From: Eudoraea sp.
GTDB taxonomy: Bacteria > Bacteroidota > Bacteroidia > Flavobacteriales > Flavobacteriaceae
Length of the DNA stretch: 8,404 bases
Direction of reading: 5' to 3'
NCBI GenBank assembly: GCA_013042925.1
Contig: JABDPH010000117.1
Span: forward strand, 1-8,404
Below are positions 1-5,716 of the stretch, piece by piece. How positions within the stretch are numbered: the first letter of the stretch is position 1; every line of letters begins with the position of its first letter. The notes under the pieces were generated by a model. The model had not been told where the DNA came from, made no database searches, and saw nothing but the letters and a program-made list of their open reading frames with translations. A program made the position numbers and the translations under genes.

Positions 1-2640
1 GTCATTACCTGTATTCCCATAGATATGGCAGCTTGAACATAAGTTTTTAAATACAATACTTCCATTTCTTGAATCTCCGCTAAGAGCCAAAGCAGGTTGC
101 ATTTCTATTATTACTTGTTTCCTTTGAACAACTCCGCTATCTGAAAATAATGCCTCGGCTCGTTTTTGAATATCTTCATCATCAGAAAACAACAACACCC
201 TCCTGCGTTCCAGATCCAGATTAAATTCACCGAGGTTCACTGTTCCATCTTCCATGGCAGCTAGAAGCACATCATGATTAAAGGATTTATATAACAGTAT
301 ATCCGTTGCATACTTTCTGGCTTCCGGAGCTAAAGAATTCCACATACCTAAAAGTTTTGGACCCACTTCTTTTTCGTTAGAATTCCATAATTGTTTAAGG
401 GATTCCCTTTGCAAAACCATTGGTCTTTTGCTATCTAACAATGTGTACAATAAAGCGGCTCTGTTATCGAAATCAGACAAGCCAATTAACTTTAATTGTA
501 TTAATTGCTGATCTACACTACCCTTTTGGGCTAAAATATCCTTTTGGGATTGCGCCATTAATTCATTTATCTTTTTAGAAGATGGGAATCCCATGGCAAG
601 ACGCAGTTCTCCGGCAGCTTTTATTATACCCAGATCGTTAGTGTTTTCCAGACTTCTCAAAGCTTGTAAAATTGAATTCTTCCCGTCTTTATCAGCTAGT
701 TGAGCTACCCTCTGAATGTATCCTTCGGAAAGTGATTCAATGAGTGCGGCTTTTAATGATGTTGATGTATTACTTTTATAGATCCCATCGAGAACGGATT
801 TAATACTCAGACCATCCATTTCTTTTCCAACTATTCCGGTCAAAATTCCCAATACTTGTTTTTGATCTTCTGTTAGCTCCTTCTTATTAGTCAACTCTTC
901 ACCAACAAAACTGCTAGCCTGTCTGCTTAATGCAAATGACATTGCCATTCTATTCCATTGATCTGATTGAGTTTCCTTCAATGACTTTCTCAATAGGGAC
1001 GCGATTTGACCTCTGTGTGCAAAATATAAAGAATCTGAGATAGTACTGAGGGTAAGATTAGCCTGCATTCTAAGTCGTGAATTACTTCCCAGGGTCAAAC
1101 TCAGGAGTGGTTCCATAAACTTGTCAATTTCTTCTGGTCTTGCCTCAAGAATTTTCAAGGCATTTTCGGCAATGGGGCTATAAGGGTCATTTAAAGCCTT
1201 CATTAATTGTTTGTTACTTAAACTACCCAAACCCTCAAGTGTCCATAAACTATGGATTCTTGCCAAAGGATTTTGAGTGCTGTCCAATTGTGCGGCAAGT
1301 AAAGGAACTGAATTATAGTTCTTATTTGTTACAAGTAGTTGTTGAGCTGTCTTCCTTATCCATTGATTTTTGTTCCCCAAGGCCGTTACAAGTTCTTTTT
1401 CATTGAAACTTTCCAGATCTTTTGGTTTTTCATAGTTATATTGGATTCCGGTAATACGATAGATTCTTCCTTTCTTTCTCCCAGCATTTAAATCCAATTG
1501 GGCCTCAATATCATCCGGAATCCATTCAGGATGTTCAATGACTTCCCTGTGCATATCTAAAACGTAAAGAGACCCATCCGGGCCAACAGTCATATTAACA
1601 GGCCTGAAAGCCCTGTCACTCGACGCCAGGAATTCGGTTTTTTCTCCAACTCTGCTTGCTTTGGAAGCTGCATTGTTTTCCGTTAACAGGTCCATGTGAA
1701 TGAGATTTAGAACGCAATCGGCCACCAATAAAGACGAATCAAAATCTTCGGGAAAAATTCCTCCCCCGTAAAATGTAATTCCACATGCTCCCGAAAAATA
1801 CCCGGATTGCTCGGGGTGATTTACCCTGGTTTCCTGCTCACCAATGGGATAAATTCGAGACAAGCCGTTTTCATCATGATCGGAGATATTTGTTAATGCA
1901 TGTCCGGGAGTAACAGGAAAATTTCGGAAATAACGATCCTCAAATACCAATTGTGAAACATGTTCCAGGTTATGCGTTTCATATAATCTGCCCCATTCGT
2001 CGAAAGTAATTTTAAATCCCCCGGAAGATTCCCCTACCCTCTCAGCAATTTCATTTTCCAAATCCAGACGGAGATCACCTCCTCTTAAATTTAGAATAGC
2101 ATCAGGTTTAGAGAAAAAATAGGGTTTCCCCGAGTTTCCACCATTTGCTGCATAAACCCAATTGTCCAATCCATAAGTCAAGCCATTAAAATTATGTTGA
2201 AGATTCTCATTGCTAAATCCATCCATAATATGGACACGTTCTTCGGCCGACCCATCAAAATCCTGGTCAGAAATCCAAATAAGATGAGGAGGGGAAGCAA
2301 CCAGGAAACCATTATTGTAAAACATAAAAGAGGAAGCTACACCGAGGCTATCAGCATAAACTTTCCTTTCATCATAGATCCCGTCATCATCAGTGTCTTT
2401 CAAAAGAATAATCCGGCTTTGTTCATCCCTCATAGGATATCCGGGCATTTCCAAAACATAGGCTTTACCGGAGGGAGAGAACTGCATGTCTACTGGATCA
2501 AAAACCAATGGTTCAGAGGCAACTAATTCAATTTTAAAATCAGGGTGTATTTCAAAATCTTCAATAGATTTCGAATTTTCAATTGTGCAGCTTAAAAATA
2601 AAGCATGAGCCACAAGACAAAAAACAATTCGGATATTCAT
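1..2640 (-). CDS. PVC-type heme-binding dehydrogenase-like lipoprotein (beta-propeller, HEAT repeats, cytochrome c), 3' end outside window
   Basis: An uninterrupted minus-strand frame of 880 codons runs from ATG at 2638-2640 to the window edge without a stop, so the C-terminus is missing. The N-terminus (MNIRIVFCLVAHALFLSC) is a short hydrophobic signal ending in a plausible lipobox with Cys18, suggesting an exported lipoprotein. Residues about 25-400 form a sorbosone/glucose-dehydrogenase-like beta-propeller of the TIGR02604 ('membrane-bound dehydrogenase', Pirellula/Verrucomicrobium) type. Diagnostic stretches are ACGITFYGGGIFPEDF, FLASSDRAFRPVN, and DMHREVIEHPEWIPDDI around residues 362-376, ending at GRIYRITG near 397. 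Residues about 410-845 are helical with HEAT-like repeats. GDSRNGSIVFKNLCSSCH follows, with the heme c ligands C868, C871 and H872 (bases 25-39), the start of a TIGR02603-type cytochrome c domain. Family members are often 1000 or more residues long, so perhaps 100-200 are missing. Substrate and electron acceptor are unknown; oxidation of a sugar or sugar derivative with electrons passed to the heme is inference. No Shine-Dalgarno is visible. The gene starts 89 bases after rimM on the same strand and could be read through from it. Confidence 0.9.
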   Translation of the reverse strand, partial: MNIRIVFCLVAHALFLSCTIENSKSIEDFEIHPDFKIELVASEPLVFDPVDMQFSPSGKAYVLEMPGYPMRDEQSRIILLKDTDDDGIYDERKVYADSLGVASSFMFYNNGFLVASPPHLIWISDQDFDGSAEERVHIMDGFSNENLQHNFNGLTYGLDNWVYAANGGNSGKPYFFSKPDAILNLRGGDLRLDLENEIAERVGESSGGFKITFDEWGRLYETHNLEHVSQLVFEDRYFRNFPVTPGHALTNISDHDENGLSRIYPIGEQETRVNHPEQSGYFSGACGITFYGGGIFPEDFDSSLLVADCVLNLIHMDLLTENNAASKASRVGEKTEFLASSDRAFRPVNMTVGPDGSLYVLDMHREVIEHPEWIPDDIEAQLDLNAGRKKGRIYRITGIQYNYEKPKDLESFNEKELVTALGNKNQWIRKTAQQLLVTNKNYNSVPLLAAQLDSTQNPLARIHSLWTLEGLGSLSNKQLMKALNDPYSPIAENALKILEARPEEIDKFMEPLLSLTLGSNSRLRMQANLTLSTISDSLYFAHRGQIASLLRKSLKETQSDQWNRMAMSFALSRQASSFVGEELTNKKELTEDQKQVLGILTGIVGKEMDGLSIKSVLDGIYKSNTSTSLKAALIESLSEGYIQRVAQLADKDGKNSILQALRSLENTNDLGIIKAAGELRLAMGFPSSKKINELMAQSQKDILAQKGSVDQQLIQLKLIGLSDFDNRAALLYTLLDSKRPMVLQRESLKQLWNSNEKEVGPKLLGMWNSLAPEARKYATDILLYKSFNHDVLLAAMEDGTVNLGEFNLDLERRRVLLFSDDEDIQKRAEALFSDSGVVQRKQVIIEMQPALALSGDSRNGSIVFKNLCSSCHIYGNTGND

Positions 2641-2729
2641 TTTTTACCCAAAATAAAAAGGATAATGAAAGATAGAAAAAAAGAAACAACCTAAAAAGTG
2701 CTATGCTCTTCTAATCTCAATTGAAAATA
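2641..2729. other. Intergenic gap between rimM and the heme-binding lipoprotein gene
   Basis: This 89-base gap is AT-rich, with pyrimidine runs on the minus (coding) strand. I see no strong terminator hairpin after rimM: the only inverted repeat is ATCTC (2714-2718) with GAGAT (2742-2746), five pairs around a 23-base loop and overlapping the rimM end. No good TTG-N19-TAnnTTTG promoter is visible either; TATCTTTC is a one-mismatch -7 box but sits only 12 bases from the nearest TTG. Whether the downstream gene has its own promoter is therefore unresolved. Confidence 0.5.
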
Positions 2730-3257
2730 CTAGGAAAGATAGAGATCTACCAGGCCTTCGGGAGTAGTTACGTAAAGCGTTTTGTTGTCTCTGTCAACTT
2801 TATCAATGATATTATCTGCGACAGGGATAAGCAATTCCTTATCATCCTTTTGTACCTCAAAAAGTGCCTGGGAAACAGAATCATTTACACCTGTAATAAT
2901 TCCAATATTTCCGTGTTGGCTATCGATCACATCAAACCCTATAATTTCATGATAATAGAATTTGTTACCCGAAAGTTTGGGCAGGAATTCTAAAGGAAAA
3001 TACAGATGAGAACCTATAATACGATCTGCATCGGCTTCAGATGAAATGTCTTCAAACCGTATACGGAGCAGATTCGATTTATGCAAATAACACTTCTCAA
3101 TAAAAAATGGAACCAGATTGTCTCCTAATGAAACAAAAACTGATTCCATGTTTTCGTATATTTCGGGCTCATCGGTATCGAGTTTAACAAGTACCTCCCC
3201 CTTAAAACTATGTTTTGAAACGATTTTGCCCAGGTAGAAACAATCTTCCTTCTGCAT
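2730..3257 (-). CDS. rimM: Ribosome maturation factor RimM
   Basis: A 175-residue protein, the normal length for RimM. RimM is a cytoplasmic assembly factor that binds ribosomal protein S19 and helps mature the head of the 30S subunit and the 3' part of 16S rRNA. The N-terminal RimM beta-barrel covers about residues 5-92, opening with YLGKIVSKHSFKGEVLVKL, the counterpart of the family's G-x-I-x-x-x-H-G-x-x-GE-V signature but with Ser17 where Gly is usual. The C-terminal PRC-barrel covers about residues 98-174, with FYYHEIIGFDV, then ELLIPVADNIIDKVD and TPEGLVDLY, all typical. The start at 3257 is favoured because it gives the standard N-terminus and lies 13 bases after the rpsP stop. That spacing and order (rpsP then rimM) match the conserved ribosomal operon. 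trmD and rplS, which follow rimM in Escherichia coli, are absent here. There is no classical Shine-Dalgarno before the start, as expected in Bacteroidota. Confidence 0.96.
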   Translation of the reverse strand: MQKEDCFYLGKIVSKHSFKGEVLVKLDTDEPEIYENMESVFVSLGDNLVPFFIEKCYLHKSNLLRIRFEDISSEADADRIIGSHLYFPLEFLPKLSGNKFYYHEIIGFDVIDSQHGNIGIITGVNDSVSQALFEVQKDDKELLIPVADNIIDKVDRDNKTLYVTTPEGLVDLYLS

Positions 3258-3270
3258 CTCGTTCTAATAA

Positions 3271-4023
3271 TTATTCTTTCTTATCAGAAGCAGCGGGCTT
3301 TTCTTCCGTGTCACCTTCTTCCTTTGCAGCATCTTCTGCCTTAGCAGGAGCGGCCTCTTCGGCAGCTTCTTCAACAGCAGGAGCAGCTTCCTCTGCTTTT
3401 TCTTCGGCTACTGCTTCTTCAGCTATGGGAGCAGCTTCCTCCGCAACGGGCTCTTCTTTCACAGCTTCTTCTGTCGCAGCAGTTGCTTCCTCAGTTGCCT
3501 CGGCTTCTGCTCCGGCTTCTTCTGTTACAACAATTTCTCCCTCAGTTATTTCTGCTTCAGCCTCTTCGCTTAACGCCTCTGCTGCTGCTAAAGCTCTTTT
3601 TTCGCTTACTTCTTTTTCAGCTTCCAAAGCTTTTGCTTTTGCATCAGCCTTTACCTTATCAAGCCCGGCCTCTTTCTTTGCAATAGTCTTTTCTTTTTCT
3701 TCTACCCAGGCATTGAACTTTGCTTCTGCCTGTTCTTCGGTTAAAGCTCCTTTACGAACACCACCTAACAAGTGATGCTTATATAAAACACCTTTATACG
3801 ACAAAATTCTTCTGGCAGTATCTGAAGGCTGAGCTCCGTTTACAAGCCATTGAACAGAATTGTCAATGTTTAATTCAATTGTGGCAGGATTGGTATTAGG
3901 GTTGTAGATACCTAACTTTTCAAGGAACTTCCCATCTCTTTTTGAGCGCGCATCTGCTGCTACTACCCAATAAAACGGTTTTCCTTTTTTTCCGTGTCTT
4001 TGTAATCTAATTCTAACTGGCAT
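3271..4023 (-). CDS. rpsP: 30S ribosomal protein S16 with a long Ala/Glu-rich C-terminal extension
   Basis: Residues 1 to about 82 are a complete S16: MPVRIRLQRHGKKGKPFYWV at the start, then ADARSKRDGKFLEKLGIYNP and QPSDTARRILSYKGVLYKH, all family hallmarks. S16 is a primary 16S rRNA-binding protein needed for assembly of the 30S body. The usual length is about 80-90 residues; this protein has 250. Residues about 85-140 (LTEEQAEAKFNAWVEEKEKT and onward) look like a charged helix with coiled-coil potential. Residues 141-250 are low-complexity: by my count 36 Glu and 35 Ala in 110 residues. After W106 there is no aromatic, His, Cys or Met residue. Tails of this kind, usually shorter, occur on S16 of other Bacteroidota as far as I recall; their role is not known to me. 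The frame is clean, with no sign of a frameshift fusion. The gene has its own promoter (4094-4123) and is followed after 13 bases by rimM. Confidence 0.96.
   Translation of the reverse strand: MPVRIRLQRHGKKGKPFYWVVAADARSKRDGKFLEKLGIYNPNTNPATIELNIDNSVQWLVNGAQPSDTARRILSYKGVLYKHHLLGGVRKGALTEEQAEAKFNAWVEEKEKTIAKKEAGLDKVKADAKAKALEAEKEVSEKRALAAAEALSEEAEAEITEGEIVVTEEAGAEAEATEEATAATEEAVKEEPVAEEAAPIAEEAVAEEKAEEAAPAVEEAAEEAAPAKAEDAAKEEGDTEEKPAASDKKE
3274..3603 (-). repeat. Low-complexity Ala/Glu-rich coding repeat (S16 tail)
   Basis: This stretch encodes residues 141-250 of S16, about 65% Ala plus Glu. The motif AEEAAP occurs three times, at residues 194-199, 210-215 and 221-226, among looser EEA and EEAxAEE variants. 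At DNA level the plus strand shows many copies of short words such as gcttcttc and gcagcttc. The repeats are degenerate in codon use rather than exact tandem copies, so the region has been kept at protein level or has aged since expansion. Slippage-driven length variation between related strains would be expected. Confidence 0.85.
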
Positions 4024-4039
4024 ATCACATTAATTTTGT

Positions 4040-4054
4040 AGGGTGCCCGACCCT
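4040..4054 (-). promoter_or_regulatory. Small hairpin in the rpsP leader
   Basis: On the minus strand AGGGT-CGGGC-ACCCT forms a perfect five-pair stem with a five-base loop, ending 16 bases before the rpsP ATG. It lies inside a predicted leader of about 65 bases downstream of the -7 box. It has no U-run immediately after it, so it is not a standard terminator. A role as a ribosomal-protein leader (autoregulation by S16) or as a structure affecting initiation is possible but not shown; a stem this short can also occur by chance. Confidence 0.35.
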
Positions 4055-4093
4055 CGATTATTAATTCTTTTATTTTTTCCCGTAAATGGGCTG

Positions 4094-4123
4094 CAAATAT
4101 ACGTGTTTTCTATAAACCACCAA
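4094..4123 (-). promoter_or_regulatory. Bacteroidota-type promoter for rpsP-rimM
   Basis: Read on the minus strand, TTG (4121-4123) is followed by a 19-base spacer and then TATATTTG (4094-4101). This fits the Bacteroidota primary-sigma consensus of a TTTG-like -33 element, about 19 bases, and a TAnnTTTG -7 element. The -7 box is a perfect match; the -33 reads ATTG. Transcription would start near 4086-4090, giving a leader of about 65 bases before rpsP. The promoter lies in the 120-base gap after the sulfatase stop, so rpsP-rimM need not depend on sulfatase transcription. Confidence 0.7.
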
Positions 4124-4143
4124 TACTTTTAAACGAATTCCTT

Positions 4144-5562
4144 TTATTCTATTTCTACCAATTGATCCTGACCAAATACCAATTTAGAGCGGTGCTCAGA
4201 AATAAGCGAATTAATATCTTTAATAACATCCGGATTTTCTTTGGCTACATCAAATCGCTCTTCGGGATCAGTACTTAAATTATATAGCAGTGGAGGGTCA
4301 TGCACCTCTTTTTTACCAAATTGACCATATTCCCCCTGGGTAATAAAATGCGCCTTGAAATCTCCTAAACGCACTGCATAAATATCGGTACCCCTGTAAT
4401 AAAAAAGTTTCTTGCGGGGACTTGGATTCCCATGCAGCAAAGTTTCACTTAAATCATACCCGTCAATTATTCTGTCTTCCGGAATTTTGGCTCCTGCCAA
4501 ACGACTAAATGTCGTAAATAGATCCATTGTAGAGCCCAGGCCGTTTACCAACCCCGGCTTAATTAAACCAGGACCCCAGAAAATTCCCGGTTCCCTCATT
4601 CCTCCTTCCCATGTTGTTCCTTTACCGGCTCTTAAAAGTCCTGCACTACCGCCATTCAGCTTAAAACTTAACCATGGACCATTATCAGAAGTAAACACCA
4701 CTATGGTATTATTTTCGAGACCTTCTTCCTTCAAGGTGGTAATTATTTTCCCAACCCCATGATCAATTTCTTCCAGGACATCTCCGTATAATCCACGTTT
4801 GCTTTTACCTCTGAATTCTTTTGAGACAAATAAGGGTATGTGGGGCAAATTGTGTGCTAAATAGATAAAGAACGGTTTTTCCTTGTTTTTCTTAATAAAT
4901 GCAATAGTTTCATCTGTATATCTTAGGGTGATTGTATTTTGGTTAGCCGGGCGTTCTATGATCTCCGTATTCCGCATTAGCGGTACATTAAAATGATTTG
5001 TTTTAATTGCCTCATCGGGTTGTTTCCAATACTCCCAATAGGGAATATCTACCACCTTATCCATATCATTGGAATATGGAATCCCATAGTAATAGTCAAA
5101 ACCATTGTTGGTTGGGAGATATTGCTCCTTATGGCCCAAATGCCATTTTCCTATACAGGCTGTTGTATAACCAACCTGCTTGAGTTGTTCGGCCAGGGTG
5201 ATTTCAGATGCCGGCAAACCATTTTTGGAATTGGGATATAGCACTCTTCTTTTATGGCTGGACATACCACTCCTTACAGTTAATCTTCCAGTAAGTAAAG
5301 CGGCCCTGCTGGGTGTGCAAACACTGGCAGCCGCGTAAAAATTGGTCCATTTTTGTCCCTCGAATGCCATTTGATCCAGGTTGGGAGTTTGAATAGTCGG
5401 ATGGCCATAAACCCCCAGGTCTCCATAACCAAGATCGTCTGCAAAGATTATGATAAAATTCGGCGGCTTATTATCTTGTCCGAAGGTTTTTTGCAATACT
5501 GTTACGCAAACCAAAACACTCAATATTAGCTCTAAACCTGACAATTTGATCTTAATATTCAT
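4144..5562 (-). CDS. Exported S1-family (formylglycine-dependent) sulfatase, arylsulfatase A / GALNS-like
   Basis: A complete 472-residue protein, a normal length for the family. Residues 1 to about 29 are a signal peptide: basic start, hydrophobic core LELILSVLVCVTVL, likely cleavage near FGQ. The sulfatase signature CTPSRAALLTGR is at residues 82-93; Cys82 would be converted to formylglycine. Other active-site motifs are intact: metal ligands D42-D43 in FADDLGYGD, GKWHLG (K139, H141), AHNLPHIPL (H237, H241), the metal pair D293-N294 in TSDNG, and K314 in RAGKGTTWEGG. GIPYSNDM and the region around GLPASEITLAEQL resemble arylsulfatase A and N-acetylgalactosamine-6-sulfatase. The enzyme should hydrolyse sulfate esters, probably on a sulfated glycan in the periplasm or outside the cell; the exact substrate cannot be read from sequence. 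No SusC/SusD, glycoside hydrolase or formylglycine-generating enzyme is adjacent in this window. The start at 5562 gives the full signal peptide; the leader before it is A-rich with no clear Shine-Dalgarno. Confidence 0.94.
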   Translation of the reverse strand: MNIKIKLSGLELILSVLVCVTVLQKTFGQDNKPPNFIIIFADDLGYGDLGVYGHPTIQTPNLDQMAFEGQKWTNFYAAASVCTPSRAALLTGRLTVRSGMSSHKRRVLYPNSKNGLPASEITLAEQLKQVGYTTACIGKWHLGHKEQYLPTNNGFDYYYGIPYSNDMDKVVDIPYWEYWKQPDEAIKTNHFNVPLMRNTEIIERPANQNTITLRYTDETIAFIKKNKEKPFFIYLAHNLPHIPLFVSKEFRGKSKRGLYGDVLEEIDHGVGKIITTLKEEGLENNTIVVFTSDNGPWLSFKLNGGSAGLLRAGKGTTWEGGMREPGIFWGPGLIKPGLVNGLGSTMDLFTTFSRLAGAKIPEDRIIDGYDLSETLLHGNPSPRKKLFYYRGTDIYAVRLGDFKAHFITQGEYGQFGKKEVHDPPLLYNLSTDPEERFDVAKENPDVIKDINSLISEHRSKLVFGQDQLVEIE

Positions 5563-5716
5563 TTCTTATAACTTTATGTTTTAAAGATATGTATCTCAAA
5601 AGAACTTAAAAAATAATATCTGTGCCGGCGTTAATAACTCGTGACAACTCTGCTATTTATGAATTATGTTTTTGATTATTTTTAGCTACTTTTTTTCAAG
5701 CTGATACCAAATTACT
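5563..5716. other. Divergent intergenic region between the sulfatase gene and dnaE
   Basis: These 154 AT-rich bases must carry the start signals for both divergent genes. I looked for TTG-N17-20-TAnnTTTG on both strands and found no convincing match. Towards dnaE, TATTTATG at 5654-5661 is a one-mismatch -7 box without a TTG at the right distance. Towards the sulfatase, TAAAGTTA lies 20 bases after a TTG but has two mismatches. The one ordered element is the inverted repeat at 5579-5601, listed separately. No RNA gene is visible. Confidence 0.5.
5579..5601. promoter_or_regulatory. Imperfect inverted repeat upstream of the sulfatase start (possible operator)
   Basis: The plus-strand sequence has perfect inner arms AGATA-TG-TATCT at 5585-5596, flanked by outer TTTT and AAAA runs with a one-base asymmetry. 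It lies 17-39 bases upstream of the sulfatase ATG. The two-base centre is too tight for an RNA hairpin, so a dimeric DNA-binding protein site is the more natural reading. AT-rich DNA yields such palindromes by chance, so this remains a weak candidate. Confidence 0.25.

Noticed and set aside
2194..2526. Plus-strand open frame of 110 codons inside the heme-binding lipoprotein gene
   Set aside because: It runs antisense to a clearly recognisable propeller domain and has no family features of its own.
2714..2746. ATCTC/GAGAT inverted repeat as a terminator after rimM
   Set aside because: Five pairs around a 23-base loop, partly inside the rimM coding end and without a following U-run; not credible as an intrinsic terminator.
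3274..3603. CRISPR-like or tandem-repeat array suggested by recurring gcttcttc words
   Set aside because: The words are short, irregularly spaced and in frame with Ala/Glu codons of S16; there are no fixed-length repeats with unique spacers.
3215..3775. Plus-strand open frame of 186 codons, Ser/Ala-rich
   Set aside because: It is the complement of the Ala/Glu-rich rpsP tail: gcttct-type words on this strand read as Ser and Ala and contain few stops. It has no domain, and rpsP and rimM explain the same bases.
4412..5241. Plus-strand open frames at 4412-4762 and 4993-5241
   Set aside because: Antisense to the sulfatase catalytic domain; no independent support.
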